Assembly: GCF_009800965.1 (NCBI RefSeq)
Contig: NZ_WUAF01000004.1
Coordinates: 186,001 to 250,000 of the forward strand
Reading direction: 5' to 3'
Length of the DNA: 64,000 bases
DNA from: Cognatazoarcus halotolerans
GTDB taxonomy: Bacteria > Pseudomonadota > Gammaproteobacteria > Burkholderiales > Rhodocyclaceae
The position numbers were made by a program, and so were the translations under genes. Positions 20,983 through 31,207 of the stretch are shown in pieces. Each line of letters begins with the position of its first letter. Position 1 is the first letter of the stretch. The notes beneath the pieces were generated by a model. It was not told the origin of the DNA, did no database searches, and was given only the letters and a program-made list of their open reading frames with translations.

Positions 20983-22266
20983 ATGAACGAGATTACAAGC
21001 ATCACGGGTCTGGAGATTCTCGACTCGCGCGGCAACCCTACGCTACAAGCCACTGTGACCCTTTCCTCCGGCCATCGCGGCCACGCCTCGGTCCCGTCCG
21101 GTGCTTCCACGGGCGCCCGCGAAGCGCTGGAACTGCGTGACGGGGACCCGTCGCGGTTCGGCGGCAAGGGGGTCCTGAAGGCCCTCGGGAACATCGAAGG
21201 GCCCATCGCACGTGCCCTCGCCGGCATGGATATCAGCGCACAGCAGGCGATCGACGCGCGTCTGTGCGAACTCGACGGCACGGACGACAAATCGCATCTC
21301 GGCGCGAACGCGATACTTGCGACCTCACTCGCCTGTGCGCATGCGTCGGCCGCGGCACGGAGCCAGTCGCTCTTTCGCAGCCTCGCGGTGGACGGCAGGA
21401 CTGCGACGCTGCCGACACCGCTCATGAATGTGATCAATGGCGGCGCGCATGCGAACAACAGCCTCGACATCCAGGAATGCATGATCGTGCCGCTGGGTTT
21501 CGAGCGGTTCAGCGATGCCTTGCGGGCCGGCGTCGGCGTATTCCATGCGCTGCGCGGCCTGCTCGACAAGCACGGCTTTCCCACCTCGGTCGGTGACGAA
21601 GGCGGATTTGCGCCGAACGTGACGGGCACGCACCAGGCACTCGACCTGATCGTCGAGGCCATCGGCATGGCCGGCTACCGGCCCGGCGACGATGTAGCGC
21701 TGGCGCTCGACTGCGCCGCGTCCGAATTCCATCACGACGGCCTCTACCGGCTTGCAGGAGAAGGTCGCGAGCTATCCGCCGAGGCTTTCGCCGGCTATCT
21801 TGCGGATCTGGTCGACGGCTATCCGATCGTCAGCATCGAGGACGGCATGGCGGAAGACGACTGGGCCGGCTGGGCGCAGCTCACCGGGCGCCTGGGCCGC
21901 CGCATCCAGCTGGTCGGCGACGATCTGTTCGTGACCAATACCGCGATCCTTGCCAGCGGCATCGAGAACGGCATTGCCAATGCAATCCTGATCAAGCCGA
22001 ACCAGATCGGCACGCTCAGCGAAACGCTGGACGCAATGCGCCTCGCGCGACAGCACGATTACGCCTCGATCGTCTCGCACCGCTCCGGCGAGACCGGCGA
22101 CACCACGATTGCCGACCTCGCCGTCGCCACCGCCTGCGGCCAGATCAAGACCGGCTCGGCAAGCCGCTCGGACAGGGTGGAGAAATACAACCGCCTGCTC
22201 GCCATCGAGCGCGAACTCGGCCCGGCCGCGCGCTTTGCCGGTGCGCAGGCATTCCGTCACGCGTGA
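20983..22266 (+). CDS. eno: Enolase (second, pathway-dedicated copy)
   Basis: A 427-residue enolase that interconverts 2-phosphoglycerate and phosphoenolpyruvate. Family residues are present: [36 protein letters not shown], the magnesium ligands in [20 protein letters not shown] and [10 protein letters not shown], the catalytic lysine in [10 protein letters not shown], and [18 protein letters not shown]. Its place in the purine island, together with a glycerate 2-kinase (which makes 2-phosphoglycerate) and a pyruvate kinase, argues for a dedicated copy; a housekeeping enolase usually lies by pyrG. The upstream operator-like sequence matches that of gcl. Confidence 0.93.
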   Translation: MNEITSITGLEILDSRGNPTLQATVTLSSGHRGHASVPSGASTGAREALELRDGDPSRFGGKGVLKALGNIEGPIARALAGMDISAQQAIDARLCELDGTDDKSHLGANAILATSLACAHASAAARSQSLFRSLAVDGRTATLPTPLMNVINGGAHANNSLDIQECMIVPLGFERFSDALRAGVGVFHALRGLLDKHGFPTSVGDEGGFAPNVTGTHQALDLIVEAIGMAGYRPGDDVALALDCAASEFHHDGLYRLAGEGRELSAEAFAGYLADLVDGYPIVSIEDGMAEDDWAGWAQLTGRLGRRIQLVGDDLFVTNTAILASGIENGIANAILIKPNQIGTLSETLDAMRLARQHDYASIVSHRSGETGDTTIADLAVATACGQIKTGSASRSDRVEKYNRLLAIERELGPAARFAGAQAFRHA

Positions 22267-22276
22267 GGCATCCGCC

Positions 22277-22795
22277 ATGCTGCTCGGTCTGTCGCTTCTC
22301 TACGTCGGCGCGGTGCTGATCCTCAACGGGCTGTGGATGCTCGGGCGGATCGGCGAGCGCGAGATCATGGTGATCAACGTGTTCACCGGCATGCTCACCC
22401 TGCTGGTGTCGCTGCGCATGGCGCTCGGCGAAGGCGCCGACGCAGCCTCCATCAAGGCCGGCGCATTCTCCCTGCTGTTCTCGCTGACCTACCTGTGGGT
22501 GGCCTGCAACCGCCTGAGCGGTGCGGACGGGCGCGGACTCGGCTGGTTCAGCCTGTTCGTCTCGCTCACCGCGATACCGATATCGTTCGACATGCTCAGC
22601 ACCGCCACCGCCTCCGCGGGCGAGCGCTGGCTCGGCGCATCGTGGGCGGCCTGGGCGGTCCTCTGGCTGCTCTTTTTCATGCTCCTCGCGCTGCGCAAAC
22701 CGCTCCAGCGCTTGACCGCATGGACCGCCATCGGCCAGGGCATCGCCACCGGCTGGATTCCCGGCTTCCTGATCCTCACCGGCCGGCTCAGCTGA
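22277..22795 (+). CDS. AmiS/UreI-family urea or amide channel
   Basis: A 172-residue membrane protein with six predicted segments, of the AmiS/UreI family of urea and short-chain amide channels. The start MLLGLSLLYVGAVLILNGLWMLG is typical, as are LFSLTYLWVACNRL and the closing ATGWIPGFLILTG. It follows eno by 10 bases and is probably in the same transcript. Allantoicase and ureidoglycolate lyase each release one urea, so passage of urea is the obvious role. No urease gene is present nearby, so it may let urea out, or in for a urease encoded elsewhere. Confidence 0.85.
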   Translation: MLLGLSLLYVGAVLILNGLWMLGRIGEREIMVINVFTGMLTLLVSLRMALGEGADAASIKAGAFSLLFSLTYLWVACNRLSGADGRGLGWFSLFVSLTAIPISFDMLSTATASAGERWLGASWAAWAVLWLLFFMLLALRKPLQRLTAWTAIGQGIATGWIPGFLILTGRLS

Positions 22796-22832
22796 AGCGG
22801 CCGCGCCAGGATTCGCCCGGCACCACCGGCAC

Positions 22833-23747
22833 TCAGTCCCGCCCGCGCTCCCAGTAGCCGGGCTCGTTGTAGATGCCCTTCAGGTAATCGACGAAATGGC
22901 GGACCTTGGCCGGCAGATAGCGCTGCTGCGGATAGACCGCCTGGATGTCGTAGCTGGAGACCGCAAAATCGTCCAGCACCGTCACCAGCTCGCCGCGCTT
23001 GAGCTCGGCCTGGATCTCCCAGGTCGAGCGCCAGCCAACGCCGAGGCCAAGCTTCACCCAGTCGTACAGCAGCTCTCCATCGTTGCAGTCGAGGTCGCCG
23101 TCGACCCGCACCGCGAAGGGCTTCCCGTCGCGGCTGAATGTCCACCCGCGCTGCTGGCCGCCCTGCAGGTTGAAGGCCAGGCAATTGTGGGTGGCGAGAT
23201 CCTCGGGAATCCGCGGCACCCCCATCCGCTCGAAGTAACCGGGGGTGCCGCACACCACCCGCCGGTTCGGATAGAGGCGCACCGGCACGTAGTTCGGATC
23301 GGTGACGTCGCCGATGCGGATCGCCATGTCGTAACCCTCGCGCACCAGGTCGACCACGCTGTCGGTGAAGTTGAAGGACACCTTCAGCGCCGGGTACTGC
23401 GCCTTGAAGGCCGGCGCGTGGGGGCCGACATGACGTCGGCCGAATGCCGCCGGCGCCGACACCACCAGATGCCCGCGCACAGTGCTGCGCTCGGCGCTGA
23501 TGCTGCTCTCGGCCTCGTCGAAATCACGCAGCAGCTGACGGCACTGTTCGACGAACTGCTCACCGAGATCGGTGAGGACCAGGCCGCGTGTGGAACGATG
23601 CATGAGCCGCACGCCGACGCGGCGCTCGAGCGCATCGAGCCTGCGCCCCATCACCACCGGGGTGACGCCCTCGACCACCGCGGCGGCGGCAAAGCTGCCC
23701 TTCTCGGCAACGAGGACAAAGCTGCGGATTTCGGTATAGCGATCCAT
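22833..23747 (-). CDS. LysR-family regulator divergent from gcl
   Basis: A 304-residue LysR protein of the large group with the effector-domain pattern DSVVDLVREGYDMAIRIGDVTDPNYV. The helix-turn-helix spans residues 1-60 (KGSFAAAAVVEGVTPVVMGRRLDALERRVGVRL). It is transcribed away from gcl across 143 bases that contain an operator-like inverted repeat repeated upstream of eno. That makes it the best candidate regulator of the glyoxylate-to-pyruvate branch. The inducer is unknown; glyoxylate or tartronate semialdehyde would be logical. Confidence 0.83.
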   Translation of the reverse strand: MDRYTEIRSFVLVAEKGSFAAAAVVEGVTPVVMGRRLDALERRVGVRLMHRSTRGLVLTDLGEQFVEQCRQLLRDFDEAESSISAERSTVRGHLVVSAPAAFGRRHVGPHAPAFKAQYPALKVSFNFTDSVVDLVREGYDMAIRIGDVTDPNYVPVRLYPNRRVVCGTPGYFERMGVPRIPEDLATHNCLAFNLQGGQQRGWTFSRDGKPFAVRVDGDLDCNDGELLYDWVKLGLGVGWRSTWEIQAELKRGELVTVLDDFAVSSYDIQAVYPQQRYLPAKVRHFVDYLKGIYNEPGYWERGRD

Positions 23748-23779
23748 AAGCGGGAGCGGTCGATTGCCGCCTCACGATT

Positions 23780-23802
23780 CGATACCTGGAGTATCGACAG
23801 AA
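23780..23802 (+). promoter_or_regulatory. Operator-like inverted repeat upstream of gcl
   Basis: CGATAC-CTGGA-GTATCG is a perfect 6+5+6 inverted repeat, followed by ACAGAA. It lies 89 bases before gcl and 33 bases upstream of the divergent lysR start codon. The eno promoter carries the same right half and flank. Confidence 0.6.
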
Positions 23803-23890
23803 ACGAGCCCCGCTGCAATTCCTCGATCGTCCGATCGCCCCTATTCTTGCCCCAACAACCCGCAGGCATTCGAGAAAAGGAGACAGCACC

Positions 23891-25666
<1,776 letters not shown>

Positions 25667-25703
25667 GCCCGCTCCCACAAACCGATTCGATGGAGAAATG
25701 ACA

Positions 25704-26483
25704 ATGCCCAGATTTGCCGCCAACCTGACCATGCTGTTCAACGAGCTGCCCTTCATGGAGCGCTTCGAAGCCGCCGCCGAGGCTGGCTTCAAGGGGGTCG
25801 AATATCTCTTCCCCTACGCCTTCGACAAGAACGCGCTCGCCGAACGTCTCGACAGGCACGGCCTCACCCAGGTCCTGCACAACCTGCCGGCCGGCAACTG
25901 GGAAGGCGGCGAGCGCGGCATTGCATGCCATCCCGACCGCATCGGCGAGTTCCAGGACGGTGTCGGGCGCGCCATCGAGTACGCCAGCGCGCTCGGCTGC
26001 CGCCAGGTGAACTGCCTCGCCGGCATCGCCCCCGCCGGTGTTGCCGAGGACACGGTGCGCGCCACCTTCATCGACAACCTCGCGTTTGCCGCCGGCAAGC
26101 TCAAGGAAGCCGGCATCCGGCTGCTGGTCGAGCCGATCAACACCTACGACATCCCGGGCTTCTATCTCAGCCGCACCGCGCAGGCGATCGACATCATCGA
26201 TGCGGTCGGCTCCGACAACCTGTTCGTGCAGTACGACATCTACCATGCCCAGCGCATGGAGGGCGAACTCGCCAACACCATCGTCAAGTACCTGCCGCGC
26301 ATCGCCCACATGCAGCTCGCCGACAACCCGGGCCGCAACGAACCGGGCACCGGCGAGATCAACTTCGCCTGGCTGTTCAGGCACATCGACAAGACCGGCT
26401 ACGACGGCTGGATCGGCTGCGAATACAAGCCGGCCGCCGGCACCCGCGAAGGGCTCGGCTGGATCGAGGCGCTCAGCGCCTGA
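25704..26483 (+). CDS. hyi: Hydroxypyruvate isomerase
   Basis: A 259-residue TIM-barrel isomerase that interconverts hydroxypyruvate and tartronate semialdehyde. Typical segments are PRFAANLTMLFNE, GVEYLFPY, LLVEPINTYDIPGFYL with a catalytic glutamate, VQYDIYHAQRMEG, MQLADNPGRNEPGTGEINF and IGCEYKPAAGT with the second glutamate. The ATG at 25704 has GGAG eight bases upstream; an ATG six bases earlier is too close to it. It follows gcl by 37 bases. Confidence 0.95.
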   Translation: MPRFAANLTMLFNELPFMERFEAAAEAGFKGVEYLFPYAFDKNALAERLDRHGLTQVLHNLPAGNWEGGERGIACHPDRIGEFQDGVGRAIEYASALGCRQVNCLAGIAPAGVAEDTVRATFIDNLAFAAGKLKEAGIRLLVEPINTYDIPGFYLSRTAQAIDIIDAVGSDNLFVQYDIYHAQRMEGELANTIVKYLPRIAHMQLADNPGRNEPGTGEINFAWLFRHIDKTGYDGWIGCEYKPAAGTREGLGWIEALSA

Positions 26484-26539
26484 CACACCCCCAATCCCCA
26501 CAGAATTCAACCCGGATACGGAACAAAGGAGATAACAAC

Positions 26540-27424
26540 ATGGCCAACATCGGTTTCATCGGACTCGGCATCATGGGCGCGCCCATGGCGGTCAACCTGA
26601 TCAAGGGCGGCCACACCCTGTATGCCTACACCCGCGGCGAGACGCCGAAGAGCGTTACCGAAGCCGGCGCCAGGGTGTGCGCGGACAGTGCCGAGGTCGC
26701 GCGCCAGGCCGACATCATCATCACCATGGTGCCCGACACGCCGCATGTCGAAGACGCACTGTTCGGCGAGAACGGCGTTGCCGCCGGTCTCTCGAAGGGC
26801 AAGATCGTGGTCGACATGAGCTCGATCTCGCCGGTCGCCACCAAGGACTTCGCCAAGCGCATCAACGCGCTCGGCTGCGAATACCTCGATGCGCCGGTCT
26901 CCGGCGGCGAGGTCGGCGCCAAGGCCGCCAGCCTGACCATCATGGTCGGCGGCAGCACCACCGCGTTCGAAACCGTCAAGCCGCTGTTCGAGCTGATGGG
27001 CAAGAACATCACCCTGGTGGGCGGCAACGGCGATGGCCAGATCACCAAGGTGGCCAACCAGATCATCGTCGCACTGACCATCGAGGCGGTCGGCGAAGCA
27101 CTGGTGCTCGCCGCCAAGGCCGGCGCCGATCCCGCCAAGGTGCGCCAGGCGCTGATGGGCGGCTTCGCCAATTCGCGCATCCTCGAGGTTCACGGCGAGC
27201 GCATGGTCAAGCGCACCTTCGACCCGGGCTTCCGCATCGAGCTGCACCAGAAGGACCTCAACCTCGCGCTCACCACCGGCCGCCAGCTCGGCGTGTCGCT
27301 GCCCAATACCGCCACGGCCCAGGAGCTGTTCAACGCCTGTACCGCACACGGCGGCGCCGGCTGGGACCACTCCGCGATGGTGCGGGCGCTCGAAAAGATG
27401 GCCAACTTCGAGATCGGTCGCTGA
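26540..27424 (+). CDS. glxR: Tartronate semialdehyde reductase
   Basis: A 294-residue 3-hydroxyisobutyrate-dehydrogenase-family reductase that makes D-glycerate with NAD(P)H. The N-terminal Rossmann motif GFIGLGIMGAPMA, the substrate loop DAPVSGGEVGAKAASLTIMVGG and the catalytic lysine in GQITKVANQ are all present. AAGGAG lies 8 bases before the ATG. Its position after hyi is the classical gcl-hyi-glxR order. Confidence 0.95.
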   Translation: MANIGFIGLGIMGAPMAVNLIKGGHTLYAYTRGETPKSVTEAGARVCADSAEVARQADIIITMVPDTPHVEDALFGENGVAAGLSKGKIVVDMSSISPVATKDFAKRINALGCEYLDAPVSGGEVGAKAASLTIMVGGSTTAFETVKPLFELMGKNITLVGGNGDGQITKVANQIIVALTIEAVGEALVLAAKAGADPAKVRQALMGGFANSRILEVHGERMVKRTFDPGFRIELHQKDLNLALTTGRQLGVSLPNTATAQELFNACTAHGGAGWDHSAMVRALEKMANFEIGR

Positions 27425-27475
27425 GAGAGAAATGATGTCGGGCCGCACCCGGCCCGACGTGACAAGGAGATCCGA

Positions 27476-27898
27476 ATGCGCCATCTCGCCATAGACGTCG
27501 CCTCGCTGCGCTTCGTCGCCCGTCTCGAAGAAGAGGCCGCGCCGCGAACCTGTGCCGCTTTCCTCAAGCTGCTGCCCTTCGCCAACCAGGTCATCCATTC
27601 GCGCTGGAGCGGCGAGGCGGTGTGGGTGCCGCTCGGCGACTTCGACACTGGCCTCGGTTTCGAGAACCACACCAACCATCCCTCGCGCGGCGACGTGCTG
27701 CTCTACCCGGGCGGCTTCTCCGAGACGGAAATCCTGTTTGCCTACGGCAGTAGCCAGTTCGCCAGCAAGATGGGCCAGCTCGCCGGCAATCATTTCCTGA
27801 CCGTGGTCGAGGGTGGCGAGCAGCTCATGGACATGGGCCGCCTGGTGCTGTGGAAGGGTGCCCAGCCGATTCGCTTCACCGATCTCGGTGAGCGCTGA
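27476..27898 (+). CDS. DUF3830 family protein (cyclophilin-like fold)
   Basis: A 140-residue soluble protein of the DUF3830 family, predicted to have a cyclophilin-like barrel. The pattern EEEAAPRTCAAFLKLLPF, then VIHSRWSGEAVWVPLGD, GDVLLYPGG and EILFAYG is characteristic. Members recur beside amidohydrolase and purine or pyrimidine catabolic genes, but none has an established reaction that I can name. AAGGAG lies 7 bases before the ATG. It stands between glxR and the glycerate kinase gene, so an accessory role in ureide or glycerate metabolism is suggested by place only. Confidence 0.75.
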   Translation: MRHLAIDVASLRFVARLEEEAAPRTCAAFLKLLPFANQVIHSRWSGEAVWVPLGDFDTGLGFENHTNHPSRGDVLLYPGGFSETEILFAYGSSQFASKMGQLAGNHFLTVVEGGEQLMDMGRLVLWKGAQPIRFTDLGER

Positions 27899-27917
27899 CA
27901 ACCAATTGGATCCAACC

Positions 27918-29180
27918 ATGACGAGTACCCCGCGCCATCTGCTCGAACGCATGTTCACCGCCGCGGTGAATGCGGCCCAGCCAGGCCACTGCATCCCGCG
28001 ATTCCTGCCCCCGCCCCCCACCGGCCGGACCATCGTGATCGGCGCCGGCAAGGCCTCGGCCGCCATGGCCCAGGCGCTGGAGCGCAACTGGCCCGGCGAA
28101 CTCTCCGGGCTGGTGGTAACGCGCTATGGCTACGCGGTGCCATGCGAGCGCATCGAAATCGTCGAAGCCGCCCACCCGGTGCCGGATGCCGCCGGCCGGG
28201 AGGCTGCCGCACGCCTGCTCGAAGTGGTCCGCGGACTCAGCGCCGACGACCTGGTGATCTGCCTGATCTCGGGCGGCGGCTCCTCGCTGCTGCCGCTGCC
28301 CGGCGAGGGCGTGAGCCTCGAGGACAAGCAGGCCATCAACCGGGCGCTGCTCAAGTCCGGCGCGACCATCTCCGAGATGAACTGCGTGCGCCGGCATCTC
28401 TCCGCCATCAAGGGCGGGCGGCTCGCCGCAGCCTGCCATCCTGCGCGCGTGGTGAACCTGCTGATTTCCGACGTGCCGGGCGATAACCCGATCGATATTG
28501 CCTCCGGCCCCACGGTCGGCGACCCGACCACCTGCGCCGACGCGCTGGAGATCGTGCGCCGCTTCCAGATCGAGCTGCCCGCCGGCGCGCGCAAGCTGCT
28601 CGAGTCGGGCGCCGGCGAGACCATCAAACCCGGCGATCCGCGGCTCGCACGGGTCGACACCCGACTCATCGCCACCCCGCAGATGGCGCTCGAAGCCGCT
28701 GCCAAGGTCGCCGCGCTGGCAGGCTTCACGCCGGTACTGCTGGGCGACAGCATCGAAGGCGAAGCGAGTGACGTCGGCAAGGTCATGGCCGGCATCGCGC
28801 GGCAGGTCGGGACGCATCGCCAGCCGGTGGCGCCGCCCTGCGTGCTGCTGTCCGGCGGCGAAACCACCGTCACGGTGAAGGGCAACGGCCGCGGCGGCCG
28901 CAACGTGGAGTTCCTGCTTTCGCTGGCCGTGGCGCTCGACGGCATGCCCAACATACATGCCGTGGCGGGCGACACCGATGGCGTCGATGGCCAGGAGGAG
29001 ATCGCCGGCGCCTTCGTTTCGCCGGACACCCTCGCACGCGCCTGGGCTCAGGGCATCCGGCCTCGCGACAGCCTCGAGAACAACGATGGCCATGGCTTCT
29101 TCGAAGCCCTCGGCGACAGCCTGATCACCGGCCCGACACTCACCAACGTGAATGATTTCCGCGCCATCCTGATCAGCTGA
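27918..29180 (+). CDS. ttuD: Glycerate 2-kinase (GckA/TtuD family)
   Basis: A 420-residue MOFRL-family glycerate kinase that makes 2-phosphoglycerate from D-glycerate and ATP. Segments seen are TIVIGAGKASAAMAQALE, CLISGGGSSLLPLP, MNCVRRHLSAIKGGRLA, LISDVPGDNPIDIASGPTVGD, and the C-terminal MOFRL part VLLSGGETTVTVKGNGRGGRN with AGDTDGVDG. Because its product is 2-phosphoglycerate, the next enzyme needed is enolase and not phosphoglycerate mutase. That agrees with the dedicated eno and pyk genes nearby. It starts 20 bases after the DUF3830 gene. Confidence 0.93.
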   Translation: MTSTPRHLLERMFTAAVNAAQPGHCIPRFLPPPPTGRTIVIGAGKASAAMAQALERNWPGELSGLVVTRYGYAVPCERIEIVEAAHPVPDAAGREAAARLLEVVRGLSADDLVICLISGGGSSLLPLPGEGVSLEDKQAINRALLKSGATISEMNCVRRHLSAIKGGRLAAACHPARVVNLLISDVPGDNPIDIASGPTVGDPTTCADALEIVRRFQIELPAGARKLLESGAGETIKPGDPRLARVDTRLIATPQMALEAAAKVAALAGFTPVLLGDSIEGEASDVGKVMAGIARQVGTHRQPVAPPCVLLSGGETTVTVKGNGRGGRNVEFLLSLAVALDGMPNIHAVAGDTDGVDGQEEIAGAFVSPDTLARAWAQGIRPRDSLENNDGHGFFEALGDSLITGPTLTNVNDFRAILIS

Positions 29181-29210
29181 ACAAAACGCACAACCATTAA
29201 GGAGACACCC

Positions 29211-29627
29211 TTGAGAACGATCAACTCGCTCACCCTGGACGACGCCAGGCACATCGCGGCCGGCGCCGAAGCCGAAGCGCTCGCCAACGGCTGGACGGTC
29301 AGCATCGCGGTATGCGACGGCGGCGGTCACGCGCTGTGGCTGCAACGCATGGATGGCGCACCGCTGATGAGTGCCCAGGTGGCACCCGAGAAGGCCCGCG
29401 CCTGCGTGCTCAGCGGCAAGCCCAGCAAGATCTTCGAGGACATGGTGAACAACGGCCGCTATGCCGCCCTGGCAATGCCGATCGTCCCGCTCGAAGGTGG
29501 CGAACCAATCATCACGGATGGCGTGGTGATCGGTGCAATCGGGGTCTCCGGCGTCAAGGCCGGCGAGGACGCGCAGGTTGCGCGCGCCGGCATCACCCGG
29601 CTCCTGAACGCCCGGGAGGCCGCATGA
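29211..29627 (+). CDS. GlcG/HbpS-family protein
   Basis: A 138-residue protein of the GlcG/HbpS (DUF336) family, with AEAEALANGWTVSIAVCDGGGHALWLQRMDGA and GAIGVSGVKAGEDAQVARAG. GlcG lies in glycolate operons of enterobacteria with no settled role; HbpS of Streptomyces binds heme. The start is TTG, with AAGGAG seven bases upstream, and the stop overlaps the pyk start by four bases (ATGA), so the two are translationally coupled. It belongs to the gcl operon. Confidence 0.82.
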   Translation: MRTINSLTLDDARHIAAGAEAEALANGWTVSIAVCDGGGHALWLQRMDGAPLMSAQVAPEKARACVLSGKPSKIFEDMVNNGRYAALAMPIVPLEGGEPIITDGVVIGAIGVSGVKAGEDAQVARAGITRLLNAREAA

Positions 29628-31048
29628 AACGCGATCGCCGTTCCCGCATTCTCGCCACGCTGGGCCCATCCAGCTCGTCGATCGAACGCATCCGCGAGTT
29701 GGTCCAAGCTGGTGCCGACGTTTTCCGTCTCAATTTCAGCCACGGCAGCCACACCGATCATGCCGAGCGCTACGCACAGATCCGCGAAGTCGAACGCGAG
29801 ACCGGGCGCCCGATCGGCATCCTCATGGACCTGCAAGGCCCCAAGCTGCGGGTCGGCCGCATTGCCGGAGGCAGGACCACACTTACCGCCGGCGCGCGCT
29901 TCCGCCTCGATCTCGATCCGGCCGAAGGCGACGCCACCCGTGCCAACCTGCCGCACCCGGAAATCTTCGCCGCGCTCGAAGCCGGCACCGATCTGCTGCT
30001 CGATGACGGCAAGCTGCGCCTGCGGGTCGACAGCTTCGGTCCCGATCATGCCGAAACCACGGTGATGGTCGGCGGCGTGCTGTCCGACCGCAAGGGGGTG
30101 AACGTGCCCGGCGTGATCCTGCCGATCTCGCCGCTCACCGCGAAGGACCTCGCCGACCTCGCCTTCGGACTCGAGCTGGGTGTGGATTGGGTGGCGCTGT
30201 CGTTCGTGCAGCGTCCGGAAGACATCCGCGAGGCACGCGAGATCATCGGCGACCGGGCATGGATCATGGCCAAGCTCGAGAAGCCCTCGGCGATCGAGCA
30301 CCTCGAGGCGATCGTCACCCAGGCCGATGGCGTGATGGTGGCGCGCGGCGACCTCGGCGTCGAGTTGCCGCCCCAGCAGGTGCCGATCCTGCAGCGACGC
30401 ATCGTGCGCACCGCGCGCGCCGCCGGGCGACCGGTGGTGATCGCCACCCAGATGCTCGAATCGATGATCACCTCACCGGTACCGACCCGTGCCGAAGCCT
30501 CCGACGTCGCCACCGCGATCTACGAGGGCGCCGACGCGGTCATGCTCTCGGCCGAATCCGCCTCCGGCCAGTACCCGGTCGAAGCGGTAAGCATCATGAA
30601 CAGCATCATCGGCGAGGTCGAACGGGACCCGATCTGGCGCAGCGGGCTCGAAGCCAGCCACACGCCCGCCGAAGCCACCACGCCCGATGCGATCTGCTGC
30701 GCCCTGCGTCGCGTCGCGGGCCTGCTCGAACCGGCCGCCATCGCCGCCTTCACCACCTCGGGCTTCAGCGCCCTGCGGGCCAGCCGCGAGCGTCCGGTGC
30801 CGCCCATCCTCGCGCTCACGCCGCTGCAGTCCACTGCCCGCCGGCTCGCGCTGGCATGGGGCGTGCACCCGATACCGTTCGAACGCATCCAGGACATCAA
30901 CGAGATGGTCTCCCATGCCACCGACGCGGCGGTCGCAAACCGGTTCGCCGCTGCCGGCGACACGGTTCTCATCATCGCCGGCATGCCCTTCGGCGAGACC
31001 GGCAGCACTAACCTGCTGCACGTCGGACGGGTGCCGCCGACAGCCTGA
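29624..31048 (+). CDS. pyk: Pyruvate kinase (pathway-dedicated copy)
   Basis: A 474-residue pyruvate kinase converting phosphoenolpyruvate and ADP to pyruvate and ATP. Marks are RRSRILATLGPSS, VFRLNFSHGSH, LMDLQGPKLRVG, the catalytic lysine and metal ligand region IMAKLEKPSAIEHL, GVMVARGDLGVELP, and ATQMLESMITSPVPTRAEASDVA. A C-terminal regulatory domain is present from about residue 350. As the last gene of the gcl operon it completes the path from glyoxylate to pyruvate. Ribosome site GGGAGG precedes the ATG. Confidence 0.94.
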   Translation: MKRDRRSRILATLGPSSSSIERIRELVQAGADVFRLNFSHGSHTDHAERYAQIREVERETGRPIGILMDLQGPKLRVGRIAGGRTTLTAGARFRLDLDPAEGDATRANLPHPEIFAALEAGTDLLLDDGKLRLRVDSFGPDHAETTVMVGGVLSDRKGVNVPGVILPISPLTAKDLADLAFGLELGVDWVALSFVQRPEDIREAREIIGDRAWIMAKLEKPSAIEHLEAIVTQADGVMVARGDLGVELPPQQVPILQRRIVRTARAAGRPVVIATQMLESMITSPVPTRAEASDVATAIYEGADAVMLSAESASGQYPVEAVSIMNSIIGEVERDPIWRSGLEASHTPAEATTPDAICCALRRVAGLLEPAAIAAFTTSGFSALRASRERPVPPILALTPLQSTARRLALAWGVHPIPFERIQDINEMVSHATDAAVANRFAAAGDTVLIIAGMPFGETGSTNLLHVGRVPPTA

Positions 31049-31207
31049 CCCGCCGCGACCGACTGCAATCTTTTCACCTCGTCGATTCAGCCATATGGAA
31101 TCATGGGTGCCGCGCCGCCCCGGTCTGCCGCCCGTCGTCCCGTCGGCACGGCAGGCTCGCGGTGCGCGGAGATCCCGCAGTTCCACGGACTCGAACGAGG
31201 TGGCAGG

